Origin: Dysgonomonas sp. Marseille-P4677
GTDB lineage: Bacteria > Bacteroidota > Bacteroidia > Bacteroidales > Dysgonomonadaceae
Direction: 5' to 3'
Assembly: GCF_016652235.1 (NCBI RefSeq)
Contig: NZ_JAEPKU010000022.1
Coordinates: 1 to 42,682, forward strand
DNA: 42,682 nucleotides
The translations under genes and the position numbers were made by a program. Positions 8,674 through 18,126 of the stretch are shown here, piece after piece (within the stretch, counting starts at the first letter, position 1; every line of letters starts with the position of its first letter). A model generated the notes under the pieces. The model was given only the letters and a program-made list of their open reading frames with translations, was not told the DNA's origin and made no database searches.

Positions 8674-9348
8674 ATGGCACGATTCTCAAGAATTAAAGCT
8701 TGCCAAGTAATGGCAGACACCGGAATGGTACCGGTTTTTTACCATAACGATCTCGAAACTTCGAAACAAGTACTCAAAGCTTGTTATTTGGGGGGAGTAA
8801 GAGCCTTTGAGTTTACAAACAGAGGTGACTTCGCCCATGAAATATTCGGTGAGCTAAACAAATGGGCAGAAAAAGAATGTCCCGATATGATACTCGGCAT
8901 AGGTTCGGTTGTTGATGCAGGTACAGCTTCTTTATTTTTACAGCTTGGAGCAAACTTTGTTGTGGGTCCTCTACTCAATCCTGATATATTTAAAGTATGC
9001 AATCGCCGTCAGGTTGCTTATATACCTGGTTGTGGATCTGTATCAGAAATAGGATATGCACAAGAGTTAGGAGCTGAGGTTGTCAAAGTATTTCCGGCCG
9101 GAAATGTCGGAGGTCCATCTTTTGTCAAAAATGTAAAAGCTCCTATGCCATGGTCAAGCATTATGGTTACAGGCGGGGTGGAACCTACAGAAGAAAATCT
9201 CACCAAATGGATTGACGCAGGTGTTACTTGTGTCGGAATGGGATCAAATCTATTTCCTAAAGATATAATTGCAGCTAAAGAATGGGACAAAATAACGCAA
9301 CTATGTAAAGATGCTTTAGCCATAATCACCAAAGCCAGAAAAAAATAA
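8674..9348 (+). CDS. kdgA: KDPG / KHG aldolase
   Basis: A 224-aa class I aldolase of the Eda family. The Schiff-base lysine is Lys138 in EVVKVFPAG, Glu46 matches the conserved general-base position (FEFTNRG), and the phosphate-binding segment is around [11 protein letters not shown]. It cleaves KDPG to pyruvate and glyceraldehyde-3-phosphate, the last step for both uronate branches of the operon. It follows a 100-nt gap containing a hairpin and is 17 nt before the permease gene. The length and residues agree with Bacteroidetes members annotated eda/kdgA. Confidence 0.93.
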   Translation: MARFSRIKACQVMADTGMVPVFYHNDLETSKQVLKACYLGGVRAFEFTNRGDFAHEIFGELNKWAEKECPDMILGIGSVVDAGTASLFLQLGANFVVGPLLNPDIFKVCNRRQVAYIPGCGSVSEIGYAQELGAEVVKVFPAGNVGGPSFVKNVKAPMPWSSIMVTGGVEPTEENLTKWIDAGVTCVGMGSNLFPKDIIAAKEWDKITQLCKDALAIITKARKK

Positions 9349-9365
9349 ATCCTACCTAAAATATC

Positions 9366-10796
9366 ATGAACACATTGAATAAGATTAATGAACATATGAC
9401 AACGTATAGATGGACAATCTGTGCTTTATTATTTTTTGCCACTACAATCAACTATCTGGATCGTCAGGTGCTTTCTCTTTTACAGCCAATGCTGGAAGAA
9501 GAATTTCATTGGACAGACAGTGATTATGGTACAATTACATCTGTTTTCTCATTGGGCTATGCTTTTTGTATGCTATTTGCCGGTCGTTTTATCGATAAGA
9601 TGGGAACAAAGAAAGGATATGCGATTGCTATCGCTGTCTGGTCTGCTGCTGCTTGTTTACATGCCGTTTGCGGTCTTATTACAGAACAAATAACAGGTTT
9701 ACCTGATGCCGATGCTTTGAGAAATGCAACAGGGCCGATTGTTGGTACTATTGCCACAACCAGTATCATTACCTTTGTTATTGCCCGTTTACTACTGGCT
9801 TTAGGTGAAGCCGGAAACTTTCCTGCTGCGATAAAGGCTACAGCCGAATATTTTCCAAAACGAGATAGGGCTTTTGCAACAGGTATATTTAACTCAGGTG
9901 CAAATGTAGGTGCAATCCTAGCTCCTCTAACCGTTCCTTTTATGGCTGATGCATGGGGTTGGGAAATGGCATTTATTGTAGTTGGAGCTGTAGGTTTTAT
10001 CTGGTTAATTTTTTGGTTGATGTTATATAAAGATCCAAAAAACAATCCGGATATGAACGATGCAGAACGTGCATATATCAATCAGGATTATGCAGAAGAA
10101 AAAGCAGAAGAATCTAAAGCTAAAGAACCCAAAGTACCATTCAAGCAATGCTTCAAGTACAAACAAACATGGGCTTTTGCATTCGGTAAATTTATGACAG
10201 ATGGTGTATGGTGGTTTTTCTTGTTCTGGACTCCGGCATATCTGAAAGCTGAATATGGTATGCAAGCAACTGAGATTGCATTGCCTATTGGTATCCTTTA
10301 TACAATCACCGTATTCGGGTCTGTATTTGGAGGAAAATTCCCTACTTATTTTATTAATAAAGGAATGAACCCTTATGCCGGACGTATGAAAGCAATGTTT
10401 ATTATAGCCTTGTTCCCTTTGTTCATATTATTGGCACAGCCATTAGGCCATCTGGAAGTATTAGGTGGATATGGATATTGGATACCGATCGTACTGATTG
10501 GTATTGGAGGAGCTGCACATCAGGCATGGTCGGCAAATATATTCTCCACAATCGGCGATATGTTTCCTAAAAGAGCGATTGCAACCATTACAGGGATCGG
10601 AGGAATGGCTGGAGGTATCGGCTCTTTCTTTATACAAAAGGGAAGTGGTATGCTCTTTGATTACAGCTTTTTAGAATGGGGTAGTAAAACTCAAGGATAT
10701 ACAATTGTATTCTCTTTTTGTGCTGTTGCATACCTCATAGGATGGATAGTTATGAAATTCTTAGTTCCTAAATTTAAACCTATTACAGATTTATAA
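9366..10796 (+). CDS. exuT: Hexuronate permease, MFS anion:cation symporter family
   Basis: A 476-aa inner-membrane transporter with about twelve hydrophobic segments and the ACS-family start (RWTICALLFFATTINYLDRQVLSLL). A central cytoplasmic loop rich in Lys/Glu (YAEEKAEESKAKEPK) separates the two halves. Placement at the end of the uronate operon indicates proton-coupled uptake of glucuronate, and perhaps galacturonate or unsaturated uronates, from periplasm to cytosol. The first ATG at 9366 gives an extra 11 residues before MTTYRWTICALL; the second Met is a possible alternative start. The exact substrate is inferred. Confidence 0.88.
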   Translation: MNTLNKINEHMTTYRWTICALLFFATTINYLDRQVLSLLQPMLEEEFHWTDSDYGTITSVFSLGYAFCMLFAGRFIDKMGTKKGYAIAIAVWSAAACLHAVCGLITEQITGLPDADALRNATGPIVGTIATTSIITFVIARLLLALGEAGNFPAAIKATAEYFPKRDRAFATGIFNSGANVGAILAPLTVPFMADAWGWEMAFIVVGAVGFIWLIFWLMLYKDPKNNPDMNDAERAYINQDYAEEKAEESKAKEPKVPFKQCFKYKQTWAFAFGKFMTDGVWWFFLFWTPAYLKAEYGMQATEIALPIGILYTITVFGSVFGGKFPTYFINKGMNPYAGRMKAMFIIALFPLFILLAQPLGHLEVLGGYGYWIPIVLIGIGGAAHQAWSANIFSTIGDMFPKRAIATITGIGGMAGGIGSFFIQKGSGMLFDYSFLEWGSKTQGYTIVFSFCAVAYLIGWIVMKFLVPKFKPITDL

Positions 10797-10816
10797 TATT
10801 GGGTATAAATAAAAAC

Positions 10817-10854
10817 AAAGAAACGGAAGAATACATGTATTCTTCCGTTTCTTT
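10817..10854. terminator. Bidirectional terminator between exuT and xylE
   Basis: A perfect 38-bp palindrome (arms begin AAAGAAACGGAAGAATA) fills the 75-bp gap between the convergent exuT and xylE genes. Its A/T-rich ends supply a T-rich tail in either direction, so it can end both the hexuronate and the xylose transcripts. Confidence 0.85.
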
Positions 10855-10871
10855 ATATTGTCAATATTTTC

Positions 10872-12428
10872 TTACTTCTTCCAAAGTTTTTCCATATCCT
10901 CCAGTGTTTTACCCTTTGTTTCAGGTAAACGTTTCCAAACAAACAAAGCTGCAAGAACAGCTAATGCACTGTAAACCCAGTAAGAGAATCCATGATTAAA
11001 CATACTTACCAAAGTCTCGTTCTTATCCATAATAGGGAATGTCCACGAAACAAGGAAATTAGAAACCCATTGAGCTGCGACAGCAATAGACATTACACTT
11101 GAGCGAACCGAATTAGGAAATATTTCGGCTAACATTACCCAGCAAACAGGCCCCCACGACATGGCAAAACCAGCTGTATAAGTCAACATGAATACAAGTT
11201 TTAAACCTCCTGGTAATCCTTGAGAGAAAGATGTTCCTAATCCTAACATAGATACTGCCATAACCAAGGCTCCTGTTATCAAGAGAGGCTTACGGCCAAA
11301 TTTATCTACTGTCATAATAGCCAATACTGTAAATGACAGATTGATAACTCCTACAATAATAGTTTGCAACAATGCCGAATCTGTACCCGAACCCATACTC
11401 TTAAATATTTCGGGTGCATAATATAAAACAACATTGATACCGACAAACTGCTGGAATGCAGAAAGTAAAACACCTGTCATTATAATAAGGAATCCATAAG
11501 ATTTGATAGGAACATATAGCGCTATAAGGAAACTGACAATCATAGATATTTCCAATGCACTCGGAATACCTGCCAAAGAAAGAGAAATAATTCCTATAAC
11601 AAATAAAATCAGCCATGTCATCATAAATCTATAATATGGCTTTAGAGAGACTGTCTCCTCATTATCAAAACTATTCTTTATTTCTGTTATCTCCTGCTTA
11701 GCCAAAAGACCTCCTACCAGCTTGGTTAGAATACCTTCAGCTTCTTCGATACGCCCTCTCATGACTAACCATCTTGGAGTTTCAGGTGCAATAAATAGTA
11801 ACACAAAAAAGATTAAAGATGGAATTGCCAATGAAGCAAACATATAACGCCAACCGGTTGTATGCAACCACTCTGTATCACCTTGTTTTGCAATAAAGTA
11901 GTTAACGAAATAGACAACAAGCATACCAAAAATAATGGCAAACTGATTAAGCCCAACTAGGCTACCTCTCTTATTCGGCGGCGCAATTTCGGCGATATAC
12001 ATAGGTGATACCATAGAAGCGATTCCCACTCCTACTCCTCCTAATATACGATATATTACAAAGTGATATACAAAAGTATGGTCTCCACTACTAGGCATGT
12101 GATAACCTATTTCAGGCCAAGCTGAGCCAATTGCAGCTAACAGAAATAAAATCGCTGCTGCAAACAGGGCTTTTTTACGTCCGAATCTCTGACTTACCCA
12201 TCCTGCTATGGCAGCGCCGAAAATACATCCGATAAGCGCACTGCTGATAACAAATCCTTCCATTGCATTTGCTTCATTGATCGGTAATCCCATCGGATCG
12301 ATAAAGAAATGACGTAGCGATTCTACTGTGCCCGATATGACAGCAGTGTCGTATCCAAACAACAAACCTCCAAGAGTCGCAATAAGGGTGAGTTTTAAGG
12401 TATATGATTTACTTACTTCGTTATTCAT
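10872..12428 (-). CDS. xylE: D-xylose:H+ symporter, sugar porter family
   Basis: A 518-aa MFS sugar transporter with twelve predicted membrane segments. Sugar-porter signatures are visible: GGLLFGYDTAVISG near the N-terminus, QRFGRKKA after TM2, PETPRWLV after TM6, DKFGRKPL in the second half, and PETKGKTLE near the C-terminus. It is somewhat longer than E. coli XylE (491 aa). It is the last gene of the xylR-xylB-xylA-xylE set and imports xylose for XylA. A hairpin lies between xylA and xylE, so its expression may be lower or separately set. A related pentose or hexose substrate cannot be excluded, but context favours xylose. Confidence 0.9.
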   Translation of the reverse strand: MNNEVSKSYTLKLTLIATLGGLLFGYDTAVISGTVESLRHFFIDPMGLPINEANAMEGFVISSALIGCIFGAAIAGWVSQRFGRKKALFAAAILFLLAAIGSAWPEIGYHMPSSGDHTFVYHFVIYRILGGVGVGIASMVSPMYIAEIAPPNKRGSLVGLNQFAIIFGMLVVYFVNYFIAKQGDTEWLHTTGWRYMFASLAIPSLIFFVLLFIAPETPRWLVMRGRIEEAEGILTKLVGGLLAKQEITEIKNSFDNEETVSLKPYYRFMMTWLILFVIGIISLSLAGIPSALEISMIVSFLIALYVPIKSYGFLIIMTGVLLSAFQQFVGINVVLYYAPEIFKSMGSGTDSALLQTIIVGVINLSFTVLAIMTVDKFGRKPLLITGALVMAVSMLGLGTSFSQGLPGGLKLVFMLTYTAGFAMSWGPVCWVMLAEIFPNSVRSSVMSIAVAAQWVSNFLVSWTFPIMDKNETLVSMFNHGFSYWVYSALAVLAALFVWKRLPETKGKTLEDMEKLWKK

Positions 12429-12505
12429 TGGTAAAAGGTTCTTAAGGTCATAGACCTATTTTTAATTTACGTAGGCATTAATTTTTACTGTTAGTAATAG
12501 AAAAA

Positions 12506-12536
12506 GGGTACAGGATTATATTTTAATCCTGCACCC
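12506..12536 (-). terminator. Terminator-like hairpin downstream of xylA
   Basis: GGGTACAGGATTA and TAATCCTGCACCC form 13-bp arms with one G-U pair around a 5-nt loop. On the - strand the hairpin is followed by a T-run (rc of 12501-12505 and beyond), the form of an intrinsic terminator. It sits between xylA and xylE, so it may partly terminate the operon and lower transporter expression. Confidence 0.7.
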
Positions 12537-12544
12537 AATTAATA

Positions 12545-13873
12545 TTAAATATACATATTTACAATAGCTTCATACAATTCTTGCTTACCGCTTATTTGTT
12601 TCGGTTCGCCTACTTTATGCGCAATTGTACGTAAATCCTCAAGAGTTAACTTACCTTCTTCAAATGCTTTACCATTACCATTATCGAAAGAAGCATAACG
12701 AGCCTGACGCAATTTATTATAATCGGAATGTTGCAAAATATCAGCAGCGATAAGAAGCCCGCGAGCAAATACATCCATACCCGAAATATGAGCAATAAAT
12801 AAGTCATCCATATCTGTAGAATTACGACGGATTTTGGCATCGAAGTTTACACCACCATTGCCTAGGCCTCCGGCTGGAAGCAATACTAACCATGCCTGAG
12901 CCAAATCGTATAAGTCGATAGGGAACTGATCTGTATCCCATCCATTCTGATAATCTCCGCGATTAGCATCGATACTACCTAACAGACCTGCATCTACAGC
13001 AGCTTGCAATTCATGTTCAAATGTGTGTCCGGCTAATGTAGCATGATTTACTTCGATATTAACTTTAAAGTCCTTATCTAAGCCATAATGACGAAGGAAA
13101 CCAATAACAGTCTCTGTATCGAAATCATATTGATGTTTGGTTGGTTCCATTGGTTTTGGCTCGATAAGGAATGTTCCTGTAAAACCTTGTTTGCGAGCAT
13201 AGTCACGAGATATACTCAGGAAGCGTGCAAGATGTTCTTTCTCACGTTTCATGTCTGTATTCAACAGACTCATATAACCTTCACGTCCTCCCCAGAATAC
13301 ATAGTTTGCTCCACCAAGAGCAATAGTTGCATCAATAGCATTCTTAACCTGAGTACCTGCACAAGCTACTACATCAAAATCAGGATTTGTAGAAGCTCCG
13401 TTCATATATCGTTCATGGCTAAATACATTTGCTGTACCCCAAAGTAATTTAATACCTGAAGCTGCTTGTTTTTCTTTAGCATAATCAACTATGGCTTGCA
13501 AATTCTTCTCATATTCAGTCCACGAGCTACCTGCATCCACTAAGTCTACATCGTGAAAACAATAATAAGGAATACCCATTTTGGTCATAAACTCAAAAGC
13601 TGCATCCATCTTATATTTAGCGCTACTGATTGCATCATTTCCTATATTCCATGGGTGATGAATTGTAGCTCCGCCAAAAGGGTCTGCCCCATTTGCACAT
13701 AACGAATGCCAATAAGCCATTGCAAAGCGCATCCACTCTTTCATCGGTTTACCCATTACTACTCTATTTTCATCATAAAAACGGTAAGCAAGCGGGTTTT
13801 TACTGTCTTTTCCTTCAAATTTTATTTTTCCTATTCCCGGAAAAAATTCTTTTGTACCTTTCAAAATTTCCAT
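12545..13873 (-). CDS. xylA: Xylose isomerase
   Basis: A 442-aa enzyme, the same size class as E. coli XylA (440 aa). It converts D-xylose to D-xylulose in the cytosol using divalent metals. The catalytic His-Asp pair is His107 and Asp110 in [13 protein letters not shown], and metal-ligand regions follow in [35 protein letters not shown] and [17 protein letters not shown]. It lies 34 nt downstream of xylB, so the two are co-transcribed and provide consecutive steps. Assignment is firm. Confidence 0.97.
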   Translation of the reverse strand: MEILKGTKEFFPGIGKIKFEGKDSKNPLAYRFYDENRVVMGKPMKEWMRFAMAYWHSLCANGADPFGGATIHHPWNIGNDAISSAKYKMDAAFEFMTKMGIPYYCFHDVDLVDAGSSWTEYEKNLQAIVDYAKEKQAASGIKLLWGTANVFSHERYMNGASTNPDFDVVACAGTQVKNAIDATIALGGANYVFWGGREGYMSLLNTDMKREKEHLARFLSISRDYARKQGFTGTFLIEPKPMEPTKHQYDFDTETVIGFLRHYGLDKDFKVNIEVNHATLAGHTFEHELQAAVDAGLLGSIDANRGDYQNGWDTDQFPIDLYDLAQAWLVLLPAGGLGNGGVNFDAKIRRNSTDMDDLFIAHISGMDVFARGLLIAADILQHSDYNKLRQARYASFDNGNGKAFEEGKLTLEDLRTIAHKVGEPKQISGKQELYEAIVNMYI

Positions 13874-13907
13874 TGTTCTGTTATTTATTTAAAATGATTT
13901 ATGAGTA

Positions 13908-15398
13908 TTAGTTTTTCAATACAAGATTTTTCCACCTTTGGTATGCTTCTCGACTAAGAGCTTTATTTTCAGAATCAGGCTCTATTACATAAAGTTTTTC
14001 GAGAGAAGCAAATGCCTCCTGAGAAGTAGCATAAAGTCCGATTCCGATTCCCGCAGCCTTAGCTGCTCCGGCAGCTCCATCTGTATTATACAATTCTATT
14101 GTGGCTCCACTTACATTAGCTAATGTCTGGGCAAAAACAGGACTGAGAAACATATTCGCATACCCTGCTTTAATAGTATGAATATTCATGCCCATTTCAC
14201 GCATTATTTCCATTCCGTATTCATACGAAAAAACAATACCTTCCTGTGCTGCTCTAAGTATATCTTTTTTATCATGAATATTGAAGTTTATACCATGAAT
14301 AGAACAGTTTACATCTTGATTTTCAAGTACTCGTTCGGCTCCATTGCCGAAAGGTATAATACTTATTCCTTTTGCTCCTATAGGTGATTGCGCAGCCAAA
14401 TCATTCATCTCTGCATATGAAAGACCTTCTAAAGCCAAATTACGCTTGAGCCATGAGTTCAATATTCCGGTTCCATTAATACACAGAAGAACTCCCAGAC
14501 GTATCTGCTCGAAGGTATAATTGACATGAGCAAAAGTATTTACACGCGATAATTTATCATAATTCAATTGGTCCAGCACTCCATATACAACCCCTGATGT
14601 ACCTGCTGTAGAAGCTATTTCTCCAGGTTCAAATACATTCAAAGACAAAGCATTATTTGGCTGGTCACCAGCACGATAAGAAACAGGTGTTCCTTCCTTT
14701 AGGCCTAATTCTTTTGCAGCTTCAGCAGATACATTACCTTGTACTCCGAATATTGGTTTTATTTCGGGGAAAAAACTTTTTGGTATTCCATAATAGTTCA
14801 ATACATCCTCCGATAAAGTGTTAGTCTTAAAATTCCAGAAAATCCCCTCCGACATTCCCTCCACTGTTACAACAATATCGCCTGTCAGCTTCATACCAAT
14901 ATAATCGCCGGGAAGCATTAGTTTATCTATCTTTTCAAATATATGAGGCTCATTTTCTTTAACCCAAGCCAATTTTGATGCTGTAAAATTGCCCGGCGAG
15001 TTTAATAGATGAGAGAGACACTTCTCTTCCCCAATAGTTTTGAATGCGGCCTCTCCATATGGTACGGCACGACTGTCACACCAGATTATAGATGGCCGAA
15101 GTACATTCTTTTCTTTATCAACCAATACCAATCCGTGCATTTGCCATGTGATACCAATAGCTTGAATTTCGTCTCCTGTCGCTCCTGCTTTTTGCATCAC
15201 CGAAGCGTGTGCTAATTTCAGATTAGTCCACCAGTCGGCAGGATCTTGTTCTGCCCAACCCGATTTAACAGCCGTAATCTTCATTTCTTCTTTCGGAAAG
15301 AAATCTGAAGCTACTATTTTACCTGTATCTGCTTTTACCAAACAGGCTTTCACGGACGAACTACCGATATCGTATCCCAATAAATACATGTTTTTCAA
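13908..15398 (-). CDS. xylB: Xylulokinase
   Basis: A 496-aa FGGY-family kinase that phosphorylates D-xylulose to xylulose-5-phosphate. The N-terminal ATPase-fold phosphate loop is YDIGSSSVKA, the WQMHG substrate segment is at 85-89, and the catalytic base is Asp245 in YRAGDQPNNA. A second in-frame ATG three codons later (MYLLGYDIG) is an equally plausible start, and no ribosome-binding site decides it. It is 49 nt downstream of the regulator xylR and 34 nt upstream of xylA. The FGGY family also includes gluconate and ribulose kinases; neighbours settle the role. Confidence 0.94.
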   Translation of the reverse strand: MKNMYLLGYDIGSSSVKACLVKADTGKIVASDFFPKEEMKITAVKSGWAEQDPADWWTNLKLAHASVMQKAGATGDEIQAIGITWQMHGLVLVDKEKNVLRPSIIWCDSRAVPYGEAAFKTIGEEKCLSHLLNSPGNFTASKLAWVKENEPHIFEKIDKLMLPGDYIGMKLTGDIVVTVEGMSEGIFWNFKTNTLSEDVLNYYGIPKSFFPEIKPIFGVQGNVSAEAAKELGLKEGTPVSYRAGDQPNNALSLNVFEPGEIASTAGTSGVVYGVLDQLNYDKLSRVNTFAHVNYTFEQIRLGVLLCINGTGILNSWLKRNLALEGLSYAEMNDLAAQSPIGAKGISIIPFGNGAERVLENQDVNCSIHGINFNIHDKKDILRAAQEGIVFSYEYGMEIMREMGMNIHTIKAGYANMFLSPVFAQTLANVSGATIELYNTDGAAGAAKAAGIGIGLYATSQEAFASLEKLYVIEPDSENKALSREAYQRWKNLVLKN

Positions 15399-15447
15399 TT
15401 ATAAGTTATAAATTATAAGTTTCTTAATCCTATCTAAAGCAAGAAAA

Positions 15448-16164
15448 TCAAATACTGGTTTTTCTTTTATTATATTCTTTCTTATCAAATTTGTAGTAAC
15501 GAGCAGCCCTGTGTGAAACATCTTTTTGCTTCTCTTCCAGAGCTACAACATATGGCATGGCAGCAACTTTCTTATGAAAATTGCGAATATCAATACTCTT
15601 ATCGTATATAGCTTCATATAATTTATGAAGTTGGCTGATCGTAAATTTTTGAGGTAGTAATTCGAATACAATTGCCGGATCAAACTCAATCCAATGGCGT
15701 ATTTCTGTCAGCGATTCCTTTACGATCTGATTATGATCGAATGGCATTTCGGGAAGTTTACTTATTGGGCACCATTCGGTCAACTTATATTTTGATATAT
15801 TATTTAGCTTCCGATCCACCTTACACAAAGACAAGTAAGCGACAGTTATCAGACGATTGATATTAGGCTGATAAGCAACATCGAGCCATTTTACATCGTC
15901 AGGATTCTTCGTTCTGTTAGGAGAGGCAAAACAACGGAATTGCTTTAGAGACATACGTTTAATCCCTGTAAGTTCGAAAAGCACCCTGTGAGCTGCATCA
16001 TCAACATCTTCCTCATTATATATAAGGCTACCAGGCAACTTTAAATCTTTTGGAATATTAGAATCTGCACTTCGTTGAACCAGAAGAATATTGAGTTGAT
16101 CGTCTTCGAAGCCAAAGACAACACAGTCAACTGAAACATATGTATGAATAAAATTGGTTTTCAT
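15448..16164 (-). CDS. xylR: NUDIX-type xylose operon regulator (NrtR family)
   Basis: A 238-aa protein with an N-terminal NUDIX-like domain and a C-terminal winged-helix region (KFTISQLHKLYEAIYDKSIDIRNFHKKVAAM), the NrtR architecture. Bacteroides species have a NUDIX regulator next to xylB-xylA-xylE, and this layout is the same. The Nudix box (residues 46-68) is degraded: the leading Gly is Ser46, and two of the three expected Glu in the REUxEE core are Val61 and Leu65. It therefore probably senses a sugar effector rather than hydrolysing nucleotides. The start at 16164 gives the family N-terminus MKTNFIHTYVSVDCV; an upstream in-frame start at 16218 would add 18 unlikely residues. Confidence 0.88.
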   Translation of the reverse strand: MKTNFIHTYVSVDCVVFGFEDDQLNILLVQRSADSNIPKDLKLPGSLIYNEEDVDDAAHRVLFELTGIKRMSLKQFRCFASPNRTKNPDDVKWLDVAYQPNINRLITVAYLSLCKVDRKLNNISKYKLTEWCPISKLPEMPFDHNQIVKESLTEIRHWIEFDPAIVFELLPQKFTISQLHKLYEAIYDKSIDIRNFHKKVAAMPYVVALEEKQKDVSHRAARYYKFDKKEYNKRKTSI

Positions 16165-16254
16165 GGCATTCCTATCATTTATATGACATACGAATGTACC
16201 AATAAAAATACAAATCAAAGAATAAATTCTATATTATTTTTATATAAATATCTA

Positions 16255-16287
16255 TAACACAGATATTTGAATATCATATTTAACACA
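16255..16287 (-). repeat. Repeated TAACACA element upstream of xylR
   Basis: The 254-nt gap between the xylR start and the patatin stop contains TAACACA twice, at 16255-16261 and 16281-16287, 26 bp apart (TGTGTTA on the transcribed strand). Both copies lie between the candidate promoter and the xylR start, where a NrtR-family autoregulator could bind. The remainder of the gap is very AT-rich with no other feature seen. Function is a guess. Confidence 0.3.
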
Positions 16288-16297
16288 ATAAGGAATA

Positions 16298-16326
16298 CAA
16301 ACATATTGTACTTTATACATTAACAA
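16298..16326 (-). promoter_or_regulatory. Candidate promoter of the xyl operon
   Basis: On the - strand, TATGTTTG (16305 to 16298) matches TAnnTTTG exactly, with TTG (16326 to 16324) 18 nt upstream as the -33 element. It is about 134 nt before the xylR start. The 49-nt xylR-xylB gap has no comparable element, so this promoter probably drives xylR, xylB and xylA. Confidence 0.5.
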
Positions 16327-16418
16327 TCCTTTATTATAGAAGGGATTTGGAAGACATGGAAAGAATTAAAATATTTGTTAAAAAAAACAATAAGGTGGTA
16401 TGGATAAAAGTGATCCAA

Positions 16419-17261
16419 TTATATATTTATATCAAAAATATATTTACCACATTCGTATCCTTGTTCATACAGGTCGGTAAGTTTATCGATATCTTTTTCT
16501 ATGCGATCAACAACTATTGGTTGTTCCGGGCGAATAACAAAAATTTCACCTTTTTCTTCCAACTCATCCACCAAATCGAGTTGGTTATTGTAAACACTAT
16601 TGCGATTTCCTAAAGCTTCCCGCATAGCAGGATATTTACGATAAATAAATGATGGAACTTTTATATCCTTGCCTTCTTTACGATAGCCTTTGTTTCGGGT
16701 AAGAATCACCACGTTTTTTTTATATCCTTGCTCTCTCGCTCTAATTACAGGTATAGAGTCACAAATACCGCCATCCAGCATAGGTATATTATCTACGTAA
16801 GTTATCGGACATAGGATAGGCAAACTACTCGAAGCTTTTGCTATATCAATCACTCGTTCTTTACTTTTTTTCTCTTCGTAATATTCAGCCTTACCTGTCA
16901 AGCAATTCGACGTAACCATTTCGAAGCGCGAAGGTGAAGCAAAGTAGGTATTATAATCGTAAGGGATAATATTGTCTGGAAACTCATGAAATAACAGATC
17001 AAAATCCATAATATTCCTTTTTTTGATATAATGCTTAAAACCTATATATCTATATTTACCCAATAGATCTATATTACTATATTTCGCTCGTCCACGCTGC
17101 TTGGAAATAAAAGATAGACCGTTGCATGCTCCGGCAGATACCCCAATGGCATAAGGAAAAGAGATTCCATTATCCATAAAATAATCTAATACTCCACAAG
17201 TAAAAACTCCGCGCATTCCTCCGCCTTCAAGCACCAGCCCTATGTTAGTTGTGTCTATCAT
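16419..17261 (-). CDS. Patatin-like phospholipase
   Basis: A 280-aa cytosolic-looking patatin-domain lipase of the YjjU-like type. The oxyanion-hole glycines are in GGGMRG at residues 13-18, the nucleophile Ser42 is in GVSAG, and the catalytic Asp163 is in the DGG motif. The family hydrolyses acyl esters of phospholipids; substrate and physiological role are unknown. It has no signal peptide. Neighbours on the same strand (xylR downstream, a DUF3836-like gene upstream behind a terminator) give no functional link, so it is likely a single-gene unit. Confidence 0.88.
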   Translation of the reverse strand: MIDTTNIGLVLEGGGMRGVFTCGVLDYFMDNGISFPYAIGVSAGACNGLSFISKQRGRAKYSNIDLLGKYRYIGFKHYIKKRNIMDFDLLFHEFPDNIIPYDYNTYFASPSRFEMVTSNCLTGKAEYYEEKKSKERVIDIAKASSSLPILCPITYVDNIPMLDGGICDSIPVIRAREQGYKKNVVILTRNKGYRKEGKDIKVPSFIYRKYPAMREALGNRNSVYNNQLDLVDELEEKGEIFVIRPEQPIVVDRIEKDIDKLTDLYEQGYECGKYIFDINI

Positions 17262-17340
17262 GTGTTAATCTTTTAATATAAATATAAATTTAAAAAAAAT
17301 ATTGTAAACAAGCTCACTACAAATTATAATAAAAAGAAAA

Positions 17341-17375
17341 GGCTTCACTGTTATATTTCTATAAACAGCAAAGCC
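17341..17375 (-). terminator. Terminator downstream of the DUF3836-like gene
   Basis: GGCTTCACTGTT (17341-17352) and AACAGCAAAGCC (17364-17375) form a hairpin with two mismatches. On the - strand it is followed by a T-rich tail (rc of 17327-17340). It lies just after the stop of the small secreted protein gene. Confidence 0.75.
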
Positions 17376-17397
17376 TTTAATAAAAAAAGAGTGTGTT

Positions 17398-17844
17398 CTA
17401 TTTTATAGCAACCAAACCATCTTTTGCATTATCCACTTGCACCTTCTTAACAGCAAGAAGTGAACCATCGGCATTATAAATATGAAGAATATGTTGCGAT
17501 TTTGACGACCACGATGCTAATGTCGGATTCCATGCCGTATGGATAAGATTAGTTACTTGTCCTTTTTCGTTATACTCATATTCATATTTTTGCAAGCCGG
17601 TCCAACCTATACTGCGATCCCAAACATAACATACTTTTTCTTGTAGCTCTCCAGCTGTATTATATGTATAAATTGTTCTTCCAACAGGATTAGATGTAGC
17701 TTTGTCTAAAGAGATACATTCTTTCTTTAAGCCAAATTCTGAAGTTTCCTGATTACATAGAATTGTATTTTGAGGTTCATTTGCATAGAGACCAGACACT
17801 GATAATAATATTGTCAAAACTGAGGTTAAAACGATTGCTTTCAT
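17398..17844 (-). CDS. DUF3836-like secreted protein
   Basis: A 148-aa protein with a clear N-terminal signal peptide (about residues 1-21, ending SGLYA/N) and no lipobox. The mature part holds repeated aromatic beta-strand units (RTIYTYNTAGELQEKVCYVWD, KYEYEYNEKGQVTNLIHTAWN, HILHIYNADGSLL), which resemble RHS/YD-type hairpins and the DUF3836 proteins common in Bacteroidales (recognised from memory). It is probably exported to the periplasm; function unknown. It is a single gene with its own terminator. I see no good -7 box in the upstream 280 nt. Confidence 0.75.
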   Translation of the reverse strand: MKAIVLTSVLTILLSVSGLYANEPQNTILCNQETSEFGLKKECISLDKATSNPVGRTIYTYNTAGELQEKVCYVWDRSIGWTGLQKYEYEYNEKGQVTNLIHTAWNPTLASWSSKSQHILHIYNADGSLLAVKKVQVDNAKDGLVAIK

Positions 17845-18061
17845 GATTGTATTATTTAGTAGTTATTTCCTTTATTTTATTGCTTTTAATCCTTAAGGGC
17901 TTTCTACTAATATGACGAGTACAAGAATGAAAAAGTTACAGATTTCTCAACAAAAAAAACGAACTAAAAGATAACGCGATATAAATAAGCGATATAAATT
18001 TATATTTTTTTTTAGTACTATGCTATACAAAATAGCCATTTAACTATGAATCATATACAAG

Positions 18062-18099
18062 CAGCCCCTGAAATTTGATGAATCAAGTTTCAGGGGCTG
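18062..18099. terminator. Hairpin terminator downstream of proS
   Basis: CAGCCCCTGAAA (18062-18073) and TTTCAGGGGCTG (18088-18099) are perfect 12-bp arms around a 14-nt loop, 28 bp beyond the proS stop. The - strand side has no strong T-run, so termination would depend on the stable GC-rich stem. The rest of the gap up to 17845 shows nothing else I can support. Confidence 0.65.
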
Positions 18100-18126
18100 T
18101 TTATCTAGTTATATTAGTATATCACC

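Noticed and set aside
15399-15447. Separate promoter between xylR and xylB
   Set aside because: The 49-nt gap contains AT-rich TATAAGTTATAAATTATAAG repeats but no TAnnTTTG element on the - strand, so read-through from xylR is simpler.
16347-16613. 88-codon + strand frame overlapping the patatin gene end
   Set aside because: It lies largely antisense to the patatin C-terminus, which has clear family motifs; the translation is hydrophobic and repetitive in the way antisense frames often are.
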